Shown piece after piece: positions 47,401-59,225 of a stretch of DNA of 64,000 nucleotides (within the stretch, counting starts at the first letter, position 1; every line of letters begins with the position of its first letter). The DNA lies in assembly GCA_030848705.1 (NCBI GenBank), contig CM061238.1:26256655-26320654 (forward strand), in the 5' to 3' direction. A program made the translations under genes and the position numbers. The notes under the pieces are model-generated. The model saw only the letters and a list, made by a program, of their open reading frames with translations. It had not been told where the DNA came from and ran no database searches. This stretch comes from Heracleum sosnowskyi (taxonomy: Eukaryota > Streptophyta > Magnoliopsida > Apiales > Apiaceae).

Positions 47401-48228
47401 CTCAGATGAGGCTAAGTGGTGTTAATTCCTCAGGTTAGTATATATTTTACATATTTCATCTTATCTCATGCCATTGCACTTTTAATAAACTAACAGTATA
47501 ATTTTGTTGTTCAAGAATTAACTATCAAAGTCCTATAACGCAACTTCTCCAGCACAAATCGACACTCACCAACAATTGCCCTTCTTTTCAATTACCGGGA
47601 TCTAGAAGATCTCTTATGATAAAAAAAAGAATCAGTGGTGCCTGATAGACGATTACTCGATTCTTACAATAGTTGGTAATTGCATATTTTTATCATTTAT
47701 TCCAATCAAACAATATGATCATAAACGGAAAGTGAAATGTTTACAAAGAAGATAGGAATGATATTTTTTTATGCAGACATTACAGTTATGGTTCCAGAAT
47801 TTGATCAACTCGGCATAACAAGACCAGGTTATGTATCCTCTTACTTATGGTTCCAGAATTAATTCTTGACTCTTTTTTATGATTAGACTTTAACTAATTT
47901 TAAATTAAGTGTTTTCTTGATAAATTAAATTTATGCATCTAGATCTGTTGACCTTTTAGATACCTATGCTCTCATAGAAAAATACAGAGTTATAGGAGAA
48001 ACTAATAATAAGTTTGATTACACACTTTATCTTACATGTTGGCTAGATGCTAAATGTTATGTATTCGTTCATATGATTGATATTAAAGCTCAACTGACTT
48101 TTACAGGTTGCATGATAGCAATTCTCTCAGAAAATGATTTCCCTAATGGTGATGTTTCCACCCCAGATTACCAGATATAATTTAGTCAATTTATACAATG
48201 AGGCAGTGCTAAAAATTGAACATGAAGT
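44487..48228. other. Non-coding or exon-remnant region between the Helitron ends
   Basis: No intact gene. Small exon-like islands with splice-like borders lie at about 46890-46964 (GPPQSYIREINHQIN), 47064-47140 (SRRASQNILTHSQRRLNN), 47347-47432 and 47530-47610. They could be remnants of the N-terminal part of a Helitron or other intron-rich gene, but I recognise no domain. Confidence 0.35.
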
Positions 48229-49602
48229 TGAAAGGCATATGTATAGGCCTATTTGTTAACATCGAGGATACAACTCAACTTAAACAAGTTTGTAATAAGT
48301 AAGTAATAATTCAATTGTCACAGCCTCACAGGAATCTCAGAAGATCATATCAGTCAAAAGAATGAAGATTAAAGTCATCCTACAGACTTGAAGTAATACT
48401 ACATTGAAAGAAGTTCAATTGTTTGATCAAGCCTCAGTGAAGTATTCAAGGAAGTGGATTTATTAAATTGACAGAGATTTCAGAAGTGTGACAGCAAAGG
48501 TACAGGTTACAGTGGTTGACAAAAGTCAAAAGCAGCTAATGGACCACAGCTTAATTAAGTCAAAGATGAAGAACAGACATTGCAGTTAGTCACTTATGAA
48601 CCGGACAGTACATCAAGTGTCAACTTCATACAGTGGAAATTCTTCATCAAGTTCAAGTGGTTCAAGGATTGTTTATGCTATCATGAATGGATATAAATTA
48701 TCTTTTAAATTATTTCTTAATTTATTGATTAAATTAATTCTTCAGAATTAATTTAACAAATAAATAAATAAATTAATTAATTGAATAAATTAATTCATCA
48801 TAATTAATTTATGAAATAAATTAATTATAAGAATTAATTTAAAATAGAATTAGAATTATAACTAGAATGACTATGAAAAATGATCTGGAATGACTATCAA
48901 GGATAGTCATCCCAAGTCATTTCTCATAAAAATGAACTGGAATGACTATTAAGGATAGTCATCCCAGTTCTAATGGTAGTCATTCTGATTATATTTCTAA
49001 TATTCACATAGTCATTCCAAGCCAATTCCATAGTCATTCCAGGCTTATTAATAGTCATTCCAGACTATTTTGATAGTCATTCCAATAGAAAAGCACGTGC
49101 AGGTTTTTTCAAGTGGATTAGAAATACAAAAGATCAAGACAGCAGTTTAGAGAAAAGTAATCAAGAACATAACATCTACAAAAATTTCTGTCAAGAAAAG
49201 CTCTAAACTGCCGTGGACATTTTTATTGATCAGTAAATCATTTCTAGCTCAAGTGTTATATCCAAACCACTAGGAATCATTTATTTGTATTGTTTTGACT
49301 ATCTAGCGTATCTTTATCCCTACAACGTATCTCGAACTATCATTTATTGTTATATCTTTTTATTACAAAAATAGATAAATTCATGTCGAATTTATTCTAG
49401 ATTTGTTTTAATTAGTTTGAGATTCAATCTTGTAATCAATATCAAATTTGTAACACCTTTCAAGTTTAATATAAGTTATATTTAACTTGAATTCAGCCAT
49501 AATTTGTTCTTGAATTGTTTAATCCTAAAACGAACAAATTCGATATAACAATGTAGTTTGTATTCAACCCCCTCCCCCTTCTACAAACTTATCGGGATAA
49601 CA
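48229..49602 (+). repeat. Solo LTR of a SIRE-like family related to D (1374 bp), TSD GAAGT
   Basis: TGAAAGGCATATG to ATCGGGATAACA, with GAAGT at 48224-48228 and 49603-49607. Its ends and much of its backbone match the D LTR read on the D strand (53368-54757). The middle differs: an array of GGAATGACTAT / ATAGTCATTCC units (48864-49084), where D has GTAGTACTA units. No internal sequence remains. Confidence 0.92.
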
Positions 49603-50491
49603 GAAGTGATTAGGACAAGATTTGATCTTGCTTCATCAATAAATGCATAGTAACTTCTGAAATACAGTATTTGTGAGGTTGAGTATTCAAGCCTTTGAAC
49701 TTGATTGTCCACAATTCAATTTCTTAGATGCAAGGGATCATTTTGAAGGAGTTTGGAACCAGCACAAGGAAATCCTAAACTTGACACCTCTCTGTTCATC
49801 TTTAAATGGAAACAATAGGCTTTGGTACAAGTCTGAAACTTAGGCAGTGCTGAAAAATTTGTAAACTGTATTGCACGCGTGATTTGCTGTCTTTAGTTGT
49901 TTGCTTTGATCATGTTTGAGGTTGAGCAATGTTAATGGTCGATTTTGTTTGTATTATAGATAGATTAATATGCACTATTGGACTTAACCTATTACTTTGG
50001 ATATCAAAAATGACATGTTTACTTTGCTTTGTGATTTGTATTATGAAGTTCTGTTGCACTTGACCTTTGTTTATGATAATTTGATCTGAAGCATACAAAC
50101 TGATGTATACAGGACATATATACAGGACCAGCTTTTAGTCACAGATAAAATTCTAATCTTCCTGAAAAAAATTTAAGAACTTAATAGTTTCTCTGCAATT
50201 TGGGATATAAGAAGCTTTAAGAATATATCGGAAGCTTTAAGAATATTTTATTAAGATTTACTGGATCACACTTCATTGAAAACTTAATTATTTAAATTAA
50301 ATATATAGAAATTTGTATATTTGATTAATTTTAGGAGAATTATAAGGGGTGTTTGTCGCAGGATTTAATATTTTATTAAAATATGATTATATTACTTTTT
50401 TCTGAAAATGTAATTCTCAAATATTTAAAATTCATGAGTATTTCAATATTTAAGACTATTTAATCTTAACTCTTACATGATATTTGACTCC

Positions 50492-51052
50492 ATTTATTTC
50501 ATTTTAGAATTAATTTGACAATCAAGATTATAATTTTTGTTTTGGATATTATGGGTTGAAAAGAAATTAAGAACTTTAATGGTTGGTCAACAATTTGAGA
50601 TGTCAATGCTTTAAGAATATTTTATAAAGATTTCTTCTATCACACTTCATTGAAATTTAATTTATTTAAGTAGACATACAAATTTGTACTTCATTAATTT
50701 TGGAAGATTATTTCAAAAGGGTGTTTGATTATCACATGATTTAATATATTATTAAGATATGATTAGATTATTTTTTTTCTTAAAATTTAGTTTACAAAAT
50801 TGTATTGACATCATAATAAAAAAAATTCTTAACTGATTAAAATCATTTTTAATTCAAAAAAATTCGAGACGGCGACGTTAAGTAAAATTTTACTATAAAA
50901 CTAGATAAAGTTAGATAGAGGAAAAAAATTTAAAATCATGAATATATTTTCTTAATATGATTTTTTGAATCTCACTTTATTTAAAATTTTATATTTAAGT
51001 TTTATACCTATTAAATTAATAATTTTTCATTTAAGAATTAATAAGAATGTTC
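50492..51052 (+). repeat. Direct repeat, copy 1 (partner at 51803-52362)
   Basis: Both copies run from TTTCATTTTAGAATTAATTT to AATAAGAATGTTCA with high identity, about 750 bp apart. The second copy lacks one short block and differs in the GAGACGGCG region (50867 against 52189). The family is unidentified. Confidence 0.8.
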
Positions 51053-51802
51053 ATAGGTAAATTTAGATACAACTACAACATTATTAAACTGTACTGACTT
51101 GGATATATTAAAATAATAAGATTACCTATATTATCAAAATATAGTAATGATGATATGATGATAAATAAACATATCTTTAGGAATTAATTATTATTTTGTC
51201 ATTAAACTTGAGAGATAAAATGACATAAAAATGATATTAACGATAAAAAAATATTATAATTTCTGAATCTATTTTAGCTTATTTCCATTAATCTTTATAT
51301 ATTAGCTTAATTTCACAAACATTTGATTAAAAATATTATTTTAATATAATTATCTTAATAAAATAATATAATTATCTTTATATATTAGCTTAATTTCACA
51401 AGCAAACATGTATAGAACACTGAGAGATCATCCTCAAAGTCCTTAGTTATGTTTTAACCTTTGTTAAACTTGATATTCTATTATGTAAGATTTTAGGTTG
51501 GTTTATAAACTTTTTTTTTTGGGGATGAATTTTAATGGTTTTCAGAGGTAGTGTATGAATAATTTACTCTTTGTTTCATCTTTTAGATATATTTTTAAAT
51601 ATATTATGTGTTTCTTTAGATTTTTTATCTTATATCCTATGATGGATGGATTATAGATACCAGGATTTAACTTTATTTTTGTTAAACTCGGCAATATATG
51701 ATTCAATCAAATTTTATTTTAAAATATATTATCAATCAAATTAATATGCTTAACCAGTTATATATAATTTTTTATTTTGGTTCATTTTTAGAAGGATCTT
51801 GC

Positions 51803-52362
51803 ATTTTATTTCATTTTAGAATTAATTTGACAATCAAGATTATAATTTTTATTTTGAATATTATGGGTTGAAAAGAAATCAAGAACTTAATGGTTGGTCA
51901 ACAATTTGAGATGTCAATGCTTTAAGAATATTTTATAAAGATTTCTTCGATCACACTTCATTGAAATTTAATTTATTTCATTAGACATACAAATTTGTAC
52001 ATTTCATTAATTTTGGAAGATTATTTCAAAAGAGTGTTTGATTATTGCACGATTTAATACATTATTAAAATATGATTAGATTGTTTTTTTTATTAAAATT
52101 TAGTTTTCAAAATTTTATTGACGTCATAATCCAAATTTTTCTTCACTGATAAAAACCATTTTTATTATAAAAAAATTTGAGACAGCGTCTTGAGGCCACG
52201 TCGAGTAACATTTTACTATAAGACTAGATAAAGTTAGACAGAGGAAAAAACTGTAAAATCGTGAATATATTTTCTTAATATGATTTTTTGAATCTGACTT
52301 TATTTAAAATTTTATACTTATTAAAGTAATAATTTTTAATTTAAGAATTAATAAGAATGTTC
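51803..52362 (+). repeat. Direct repeat, copy 2 (partner at 50492-51052)
   Basis: See copy 1. Shared blocks include TATTATGGGTTGAAAAGAAA and GGTTGGTCAACAATTTGAGA. Confidence 0.8.
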
Positions 52363-52804
52363 ACGATAAGGTTCATATCATCTTTAGCAATTTGTCTGTT
52401 TTGGTTTAAAACAGAATGTTAATATCGCCCATTGTAAACACAATAACTATGATTAGCCAGAAGATTACGCCTTACATGCTTCATAGCATTCCACTTTTCT
52501 TTTTGCAGATGATGCATGAATTGAGAAAGTTAATAACATCAAAAAATATAGGTAATGTTTAGATAGAACTTGATCTACTGAACAGTATTCCTGTCATTCG
52601 TCATATCTAAATGAGGCTAATGTTTAGTGTTTATTAATTGTGTAGAAGAGATCATTGCAATAGTGTGACGTATTTATTATTTGTGTAGAAGAGATCATTG
52701 GATGAGTGAATCCTTTATTTATATTCATATTTGAAATCCATCGAAAAGGCTAATATATTCGGGAATTAGGATATAAAATTTTAAAACTGAATGGACGAAA
52801 ATAA

Positions 52805-52837
52805 TTGCAGTGTGCGAAGCACCGACAAGATGACTAG
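52805..52837 (+). other. 3' end of the large Helitron
   Basis: GCAGTGTGCGAAGCACCGA gives a short, eroded hairpin, then CTAG at 52834-52837 followed by T. After it the sequence matches background repeats at about 25893 onward. Confidence 0.75.
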
Positions 52838-53367
52838 TTAATAATAAATTAGAAAAACTAACATGTTTTAATTAAAAAAAATAATTGCTCATGATATTTT
52901 TGTAAGTGTTTTATTTATACTAATTGTATTCGTTAAAAAAATACGTTGGCATGGTAAAATAGGTAATTTTTTTTGAATAATTAATAGCATTATAATAGGT
53001 TTTAAAATAAATAAGTAAGGGTTGCACATTATATTTTAGGAAAAAAGAGATATTAGTGAGAACTATTATAAAAAGGTAATATTTTTTAATTTAAAGGCAA
53101 TTGTCCACGATATTTTTGGGAAAAAAGTAAATTTTGTTAGAAAGTTAAAAAAATACGTTGGCACGTTAAAATAGGTAAGCTTTTTTAATAATGAAAAGCA
53201 TTAAAATAGGTATTAAAATAAATAAGTAAGGGTTGCACCTTATATTTTTGGAAAAAAAAAATTATTGAGAACAAATATAAAAGGTAATATGTTTTAATTT
53301 AAAGGTAATTGTCCATGACATTTTTGGAAAAGGAGTAAATTTTGTTAGAAAAAAATATTTTAATTGT
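52838..53367. repeat. AT-rich background between the Helitron and element D
   Basis: Tandem degenerate units of about 200 bp with ATACGTTGGCA and AAATAAGTAAGGGTTGCAC, the same family as 25687-26223. No gene. ATTGT at 53363-53367 would be the left target duplication of D. Confidence 0.7.
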
Positions 53368-54757
53368 TGTTAGGTCCTGATAAGTTTGTAGAAGGGGGAT
53401 TGAATACAAACTATACCGTTTTATCGAATTTGTCCTTTAAAAGATTTAACTGTTTAGAACAAATTAGTGCGGAATAAAAACTGAAACAATATTCAAGTTA
53501 AATAGAAACTCTATTAAACTTGAGGGGTGTTACAATTCAGTGCACAGATTACAAGGTTCTTGTTAAAACAAATCTAGAATAAATTCGACATGAATTTATC
53601 TATATTTGTAATAAAAGGATCGAATACTAAAAAGTAGTTCGATAGTAATTCTAGGGATTATGATCCGCTAGATTGTCAAAGCAGTACAAGTAATTGAATT
53701 CTAGTTGATTGGATATAACTTTGATGGCTAGAATTTATTACAATAATTAAATGAAGCTTTGCAGTTGGTTCGCTTGAATATGCAGAAGAGAGTAAATGAG
53801 AAGCTGTTCTTTCTTTTCTGTCTTGTTTTGTGTTGGCTGCTTGTTTTGATTACAAATGACTTGTATATAAACAAGTCACTTGATTCCTTTACACGCGCCT
53901 AAAACAACTGCAATTCATTTGATTTAATCCTAATAGTACTAACCAGTTATACCTGGTAGTACTATCGGTAGGACTATCAGTATGAACTGGTAGTACTATC
54001 GGTAGTACTAACACAGATAGTACTACTAGTACAAATCTGATAGTACTACTAGTATAAATAGAATTAGGATAAAACTGAATTAATTTTATTATACTTTTAA
54101 TTGATTTAATAAATGAATTAATTCTTTTAGAATTAATTCACAGATTAAATAAATTAAATTATTGACTTAAATAATTCCATAAATAAATTAATTCTGGAGA
54201 ATTAATTTATACATAAAATTACTTAGGATCTAGATTGATTAATTTAATATATGAATTAATTCTGAAAGAATTAATTCATAGATTAAATTAAATATCTTAT
54301 AGAATAATATTAAAAGAGAATTAAACTAATTCTTAGAACCACTGAAATTGATGACGAACTTCCACTGAATGACGTTGACACTCCATGTACTGTCTGGTTC
54401 ATGAGCGACTAACTTTAATGGTTGTTCTTCATACTTGACTTTAAGCTGTGATTCTTTACTCCTTTTATTTAAACAAGGACTGTAACCTGTACTTTTTCCC
54501 GTCACACTTCTGAAACCTCTGTCACTTTAAATAGATCCACTTTCTTGAATACTTCACTGAGGCTTGATCAAATAAATGAACTTCTTCCAGTGTAGAATAA
54601 CTTCAAGTCTGTAGATGACTTTAATCTTCATTCTTTGACAGATATAATCTTCTGAGATTCCTGTGACATTTGATTTTTATTATTTACTTATTACATCTTA
54701 ATTAAAGTTGAGTAGTATCCTCGGTGTTTACAAATAGGCCTAGACATATGCCTTTCA
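53368..54757 (-). repeat. 3' LTR of element D (1390 bp)
   Basis: On the plus strand TGTTAGGTCC to GCCTTTCA. It carries GTAGTACTATC units at about 53950-54050. On the element strand a TTTATATAC TATA-like box lies downstream of them (about 53872-53863). Backbone shared with the solo LTR at 48229-49602. Confidence 0.9.
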
Positions 54758-55020
54758 ATCTCCCCCTATTTGTTTGTTAGACAATAACAACCAAATACTC
54801 TAGAGGATAACTCAACTAAAACAAGAAAAGATAAGACTTTTAAGAGCCAAGCAAATAATAAAAAGTTCTGGATTAAATATAACAATTTCCAGATTCAAAC
54901 AATAAAGATAAATACAAGATTGATGTTCCTCTAGCCTGAACAAATGATAAATTTCCCTATCTTGATTTACCCAGCTCTAAACATATAACATTTACAAATT
55001 GAGCTAACTACATCATGCCT
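54758..55020 (-). other. Polypurine tract and 3' spacer of D
   Basis: Element-strand CAAACAAATAGGGGGAGAT (54776-54758) directly precedes the LTR. The rest is untranslated. Confidence 0.85.
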
Positions 55021-58000
55021 TTAGTCTCTAATTTCACCTTCTTCAGCTTCTTGCAAGGTGACTAGAAGATCTTTGTCAAGGACACGATCACTTTCAGAAA
55101 CCACACCACTTGGCATTACTGGTTGAGTGGTGATCTTCTTCAATCTATTCTTCATCTGAGCATACCTTGGAATTTTCTCCGTGCAGTAGTCTGAAATCAT
55201 ATCAGCAACTTCAGACTTCTCTACAGAAGCAAACCCAGAAGTTCTAAGAATATTCTCCAACTTCACCAGTTGCATAGCAGTCTGTAGCTTCATGGAATCA
55301 GGATCCAGCCTTACAGTCTCCAAAGTTGCACCTCTGTAGATTTTGACTTCATAAGGAAAATGTACAACTTGAGGGCTGGCCTTCATAGCAGAATCTCTCA
55401 GCCGGTCATAAAAAAGCTCGTTCAAGCAAGAAGATCTCTTTACTTTACTCATCAGAATCCACAATTCAGAGAGAGATCTTCTTTGAAGTAGTTCAAGAGA
55501 AACAGTGAATGACCCTTCAAGAGCACTTGAGACATAGATGAACAGTTCCTGCCTCACTTGATCAAATGCAGACGTAATCCTTAGGATATCTTCCTTCAAT
55601 GCCTTCATATATAATGAGTTGTCTGGATTAACAGTTCTGATCTTCTCAAGCAGCTTCAGAAAAGTAGCATCATTGTTTGCGCCTCTCTGAGGGATATCAA
55701 ACATCTCCCTTGCCTTATCCCATTTGACTCCTTGCTTCATCCTAACATCCAATCTCCTTTCTTTGACATGAATACTATGAAGACGTTGTTTGTCTTCATG
55801 TTCAGCCTTTTGAATTTTCAGCTTCTGAGAAATGATGTCAGAGACCTTTGCATTTTCATCCTCCTTTCTTCTCAACTATGCCTGTTGTTTCTTCAACTCC
55901 TTTTCAAACAAAGGGTCAGGTGTGTATAGATCAGCTTCATCTTCCCAATCATCAAAGTTGGCTGCCTCCTCAACCTCCTCCTCACCAAAAGCTTCTTCAG
56001 GTATGGTCTTCCTCAGATCACCAGATGTGTCAAATTGGAAGTCATCCTGTTCACCGTGGTAGTAGTAGGCATCATCAAAAGCAGACTCCTCCATTGATTG
56101 TTTACCTTTCCCCTTATCCTTTCCAGAAGCTCCTCCAGCTTCTTTGTCTTCTCCTTTCTTCTCCTTCTCCCCCTTAGTTGAGGAATCCTCTACAGTTTGA
56201 GCTGTGGAAGCCCTAGGATTCACCTCAGATGTTCTCCTTATCTCTCCTCTTTCTCTTCCATCTCCTCCTTCATCATCTTCATCATCCTCATCATCATCTC
56301 CCTCAAAGAATGTTCTTTGCTCTTCAGTAGGTTGATGTGATTCCTTGATCATATTATACAAGTGCTTCATACCTTCATTCAGATGCTCCATTCCTCCTTC
56401 TATCCTGAAAATCCTTTCTTCATTAAACTTTTGATTTTCATCAGCTGTTTGCAGAATAAAGTCCACCTTGGTAGAAATGGCAGCAATCTCCTTGACACTT
56501 TCTGAAATTTGAGCATTTGACATGGTTAATTCAGAAATGTCCGAAGCCACTAGTACTTGAGATTGTTGGATGGAATTCAGCTTCGGGACCAGAGTATTCG
56601 TCAATCCTTCGAGGTCATCTTTCACAGTACCCAGCTGATTTGATACAGAGGTGGTAGATTGAGAGACCACTTGTGCTTTTAGAATTTCCTTCTCAGCCTG
56701 GGTTTCTTGCAGTTGTTTCTGTAGAGCAGCTATCTGAGCTAACAAAGAAGCAGTGTTTGTGTCAGTGTGTGCACTCACTTCAATTTCTCTCAGTGGTGTT
56801 TCACTCAACTCACGTTCTTGTGTATCACTCTCTGTTTGATTTTGATCTCTAATTACTAGCTGTCTTTCCAAGTTATCAGATTGAGTACCTACAATAGAAA
56901 TCACCCTAGCCCCTTCAAGAGAGGTCAGAGGTGGTGCAATGGGAGTTCGCAAATCCCGTTCCCTGAATGAGTCTGTCAAAATATTTGACATTGTATACTG
57001 AATTTCTTCAGGGACAGACTCATCAGGTAATCCCTTAAGGGAGCCAGAGATGTTCCCTCTGGGAGGGGAGAAAATGATTCTATTATAGGTGGCAAAGAAT
57101 CAGATTTTCCCTCTGATGCCTGTGAAGGCACTTCTACCATGACAATGGTAGACACTGTTTCAGACCCTAAGTGCTCTCCTAACAACGTGTCCTGAGTTTC
57201 TTCTATTTGGATGTCTTCTCCCATTGTGAGTAATGGGAGAGTGCTTGACTCATTACAGGTTGCCAGGGCCCGATGGCGAATTTCAATAGATTCATCCAGT
57301 TGAGAGGATGTCTCCAGAGACTGTTCAATGGCCATTTCAAAGTCCATATCCTGTTGGGAGGACATGGATGGGCTTACAGATGTCTCTCTATAGGTTTTCC
57401 TTTTCTTTAGTGGTGGAGACAGAGCTGTGGGTGCACTCAGTGTTTGTTCACTACTTGACCTTTGTCTTATTAAAGAAGCAGTTTCAGGTTGAGAGGTTAA
57501 AGGATTAGACACAGTGTTTGGCTCTCTGACCTGGGTTAGAGATTGTGGTTCTACAACCTCTTGGTCTGTCCTATCAACCACTTGGGTTTCAGCAAAGGTG
57601 CCAGATGATCCAGAGATAGGATGTATTACCTGTATTGGCAGTTCCTCTGAAGTTCCAGCTGCAATGACTAGTTGTTGATCAGGAACAAAAGGTTCAAAAG
57701 TAGGAAGGTTAATGAAATGTGCCATGAATGGGCTTACAACCACTGGTGTTATGTTCAATTTTAGAGAGGTGTGGAGTCTTTGATAGAACTTACTAGCAGT
57801 AGTAGGAGAAGGAACAGATACAGCATTTAAAAACAACTCCTTGTGAGCATCAGATAGCACATGATTGATTAAGATAGTGAGAAATCTATGATAGAAACAC
57901 CTGACCTTTCTACCACTATCATGATCAATCCTGGCATTAGATACTCTCCTAACTATAAGACTCCAGATAAGATGACCAATGTTAAGTCTAACATTAAACA

Positions 58001-58498
58001 CAATAGCATAAGCAATGTACTGCAACAAAGATGGAATATTTTGAAAATTGCTTTTAGTACAATTGCTGAAACCTTAGCTAAAGTATCAAATAAGATATCC
58101 CATTCACAGACTAAATTAGCTTTACTGAGTTTGGGCAACTCCAAAGGACCTTGATAATGAATTCTGTTGAAAAACTGAATTAATTCAATATCAGAAGGAG
58201 TCCTATCAAAGTTATCCCTAGGAAGTTGAAAAACTTCACAAAACAAATCCTCAGTAATAGTGTATTGTGTGTGCTCAATTATGAAAGATATAGAATTCAA
58301 ATCATCAGAAATTACAGCACTAGAACACAATAATCTCAGTGGTTCAATCTTTAAATCAGCAGATAAACATATAGCACGACTAACACAACACTGCGAATTT
58401 AAAAACTGAATCCAAGGTCGAAAACGATCAACTGGGCATTTCAAAGGATCAAAATACCCAATGTAATTGTTTTTAATAACCTCAAAATTCTGAGCCAT
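55021..58498 (-). pseudogene. ORF3 of element D, broken
   Basis: ATG 58498. The N-terminal domain has IEHTQYTITEDLFCEVFQLP, the same pattern as the A and B extra ORFs. The frame changes between 58028 and 57953, and again near 56991-56976; TAG interrupts at 55876-55878, and the final stop is at 55021. The middle is Ser/Thr/Gln-rich (57700-57000). A coiled-coil-like part (about 56800-56350) and very acidic, Lys-rich blocks follow (56330-56100). The C-terminal domain has IYRGATLETVRLD and EKSEVADMISDYC, aligning loosely with the B and E ORF3 ends. Function unknown; often called env-like in the SIRE lineage, but I see no envelope features. Confidence 0.8.
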
Positions 58499-59225
58499 AA
58501 TTTACTAAGTAAAAATTAACACAGAAAATCAAAAACTCAAATAATTATGAATAATTCGAATTTAAGGATTTTAAAATTAATTAAAAATTAATTAAAAATC
58601 CAAATTTTCAAAGTTCTCCAAAAATTACCAAATTTTAGTATGTTAATCCTTTACACAAACCGCACACTGTACTATTTTTAGAATTCAAAAACACTTATTA
58701 AAACCCTAAAAACGAATCACAAAACCCTTTGAAATTCAAAAACTCGAAAAAATAAAACTCAAAGAAACTTGGATTTTAAGTACTCGAATTAATGGGCTTG
58801 AGAAGATCTGTTCAGTGATGGTTTCAGAATTTAAAACAAGCAGGAAATGAATTCAGAAACTGAAAAAGAAACGGGCAGCAGTTCGTTTCTTGATGAACAA
58901 AAGAGAGAAAAAAATCCAGTTAAGTAAAAACTTGAACTGTGGAAGTACTCAGTAAACTGTAAAAACAAAAAAAATTAGTATATTTATATAACCAGTAGTA
59001 CTATGGTAAAAGTAAAACCAGTAGTACTAATGGTAAAAATAAAAAACACGGTAGTACTATGGTAATTAAACAGAAAAAATAAAAAAGAAAAAGAAAAAGC
59101 TTAGTAGTACTATCCAAAACTCGGTAGTACTATCAGAACTAGTAGTACTAATAAAAAGAACTAGTAGTACTATCACTGGATAGTACTACCGATAGTACTA
59201 CTAGTTCAAAACTAGTAATACTAAC
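58499..59225 (-). promoter_or_regulatory. Candidate internal promoter and leader of the D ORF3
   Basis: In element direction: an array of about ten GTAGTACTA-type units (59225-58993), then a strong TATA box TTATATAAATATA (58992-58980), a leader with a CT-rich patch near 58915, and the ATG at 58498. The same units occur in the D LTR. Promoter use is inferred. Confidence 0.55.

Larger units (their letters stand above)
35569..52837 (+). mobile_element. Large Helitron (about 17.3 kb)
   Basis: The 5' end TCAATAACTATAAAAC follows A at 35568. The 3' end is a GTGTGCGAAGCAC hairpin and CTAG at 52834-52837, followed by T. The two flanks join to resemble the uninterrupted repeat copy at about 25880-25930, supporting an A|T insertion without target duplication. 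It carries an RPA70-like pseudogene, as plant Helitrons often do. No Rep/helicase block was recognised, so it is non-autonomous or decayed. It contains later insertions: a Mutator-like MITE, a hAT-like MITE and a solo LTR. A second Helitron 3' end inside (44486) means it may be composite. Confidence 0.65.
49603..52837. other. Right part of the Helitron, no recognised gene
   Basis: AT-rich. A 560-bp direct repeat is the main feature (separate entry), with a weaker third copy at about 50170-50450. The short ORF at 49910-50098 is not credible. The Helitron 3' hairpin and CTAG end the stretch. Confidence 0.5.

Noticed and set aside
53940..54060. CRISPR-like array of short repeats
   Set aside because: Palindromic degenerate units without constant spacers, inside a plant LTR; the same kind of unit recurs before ORF3.
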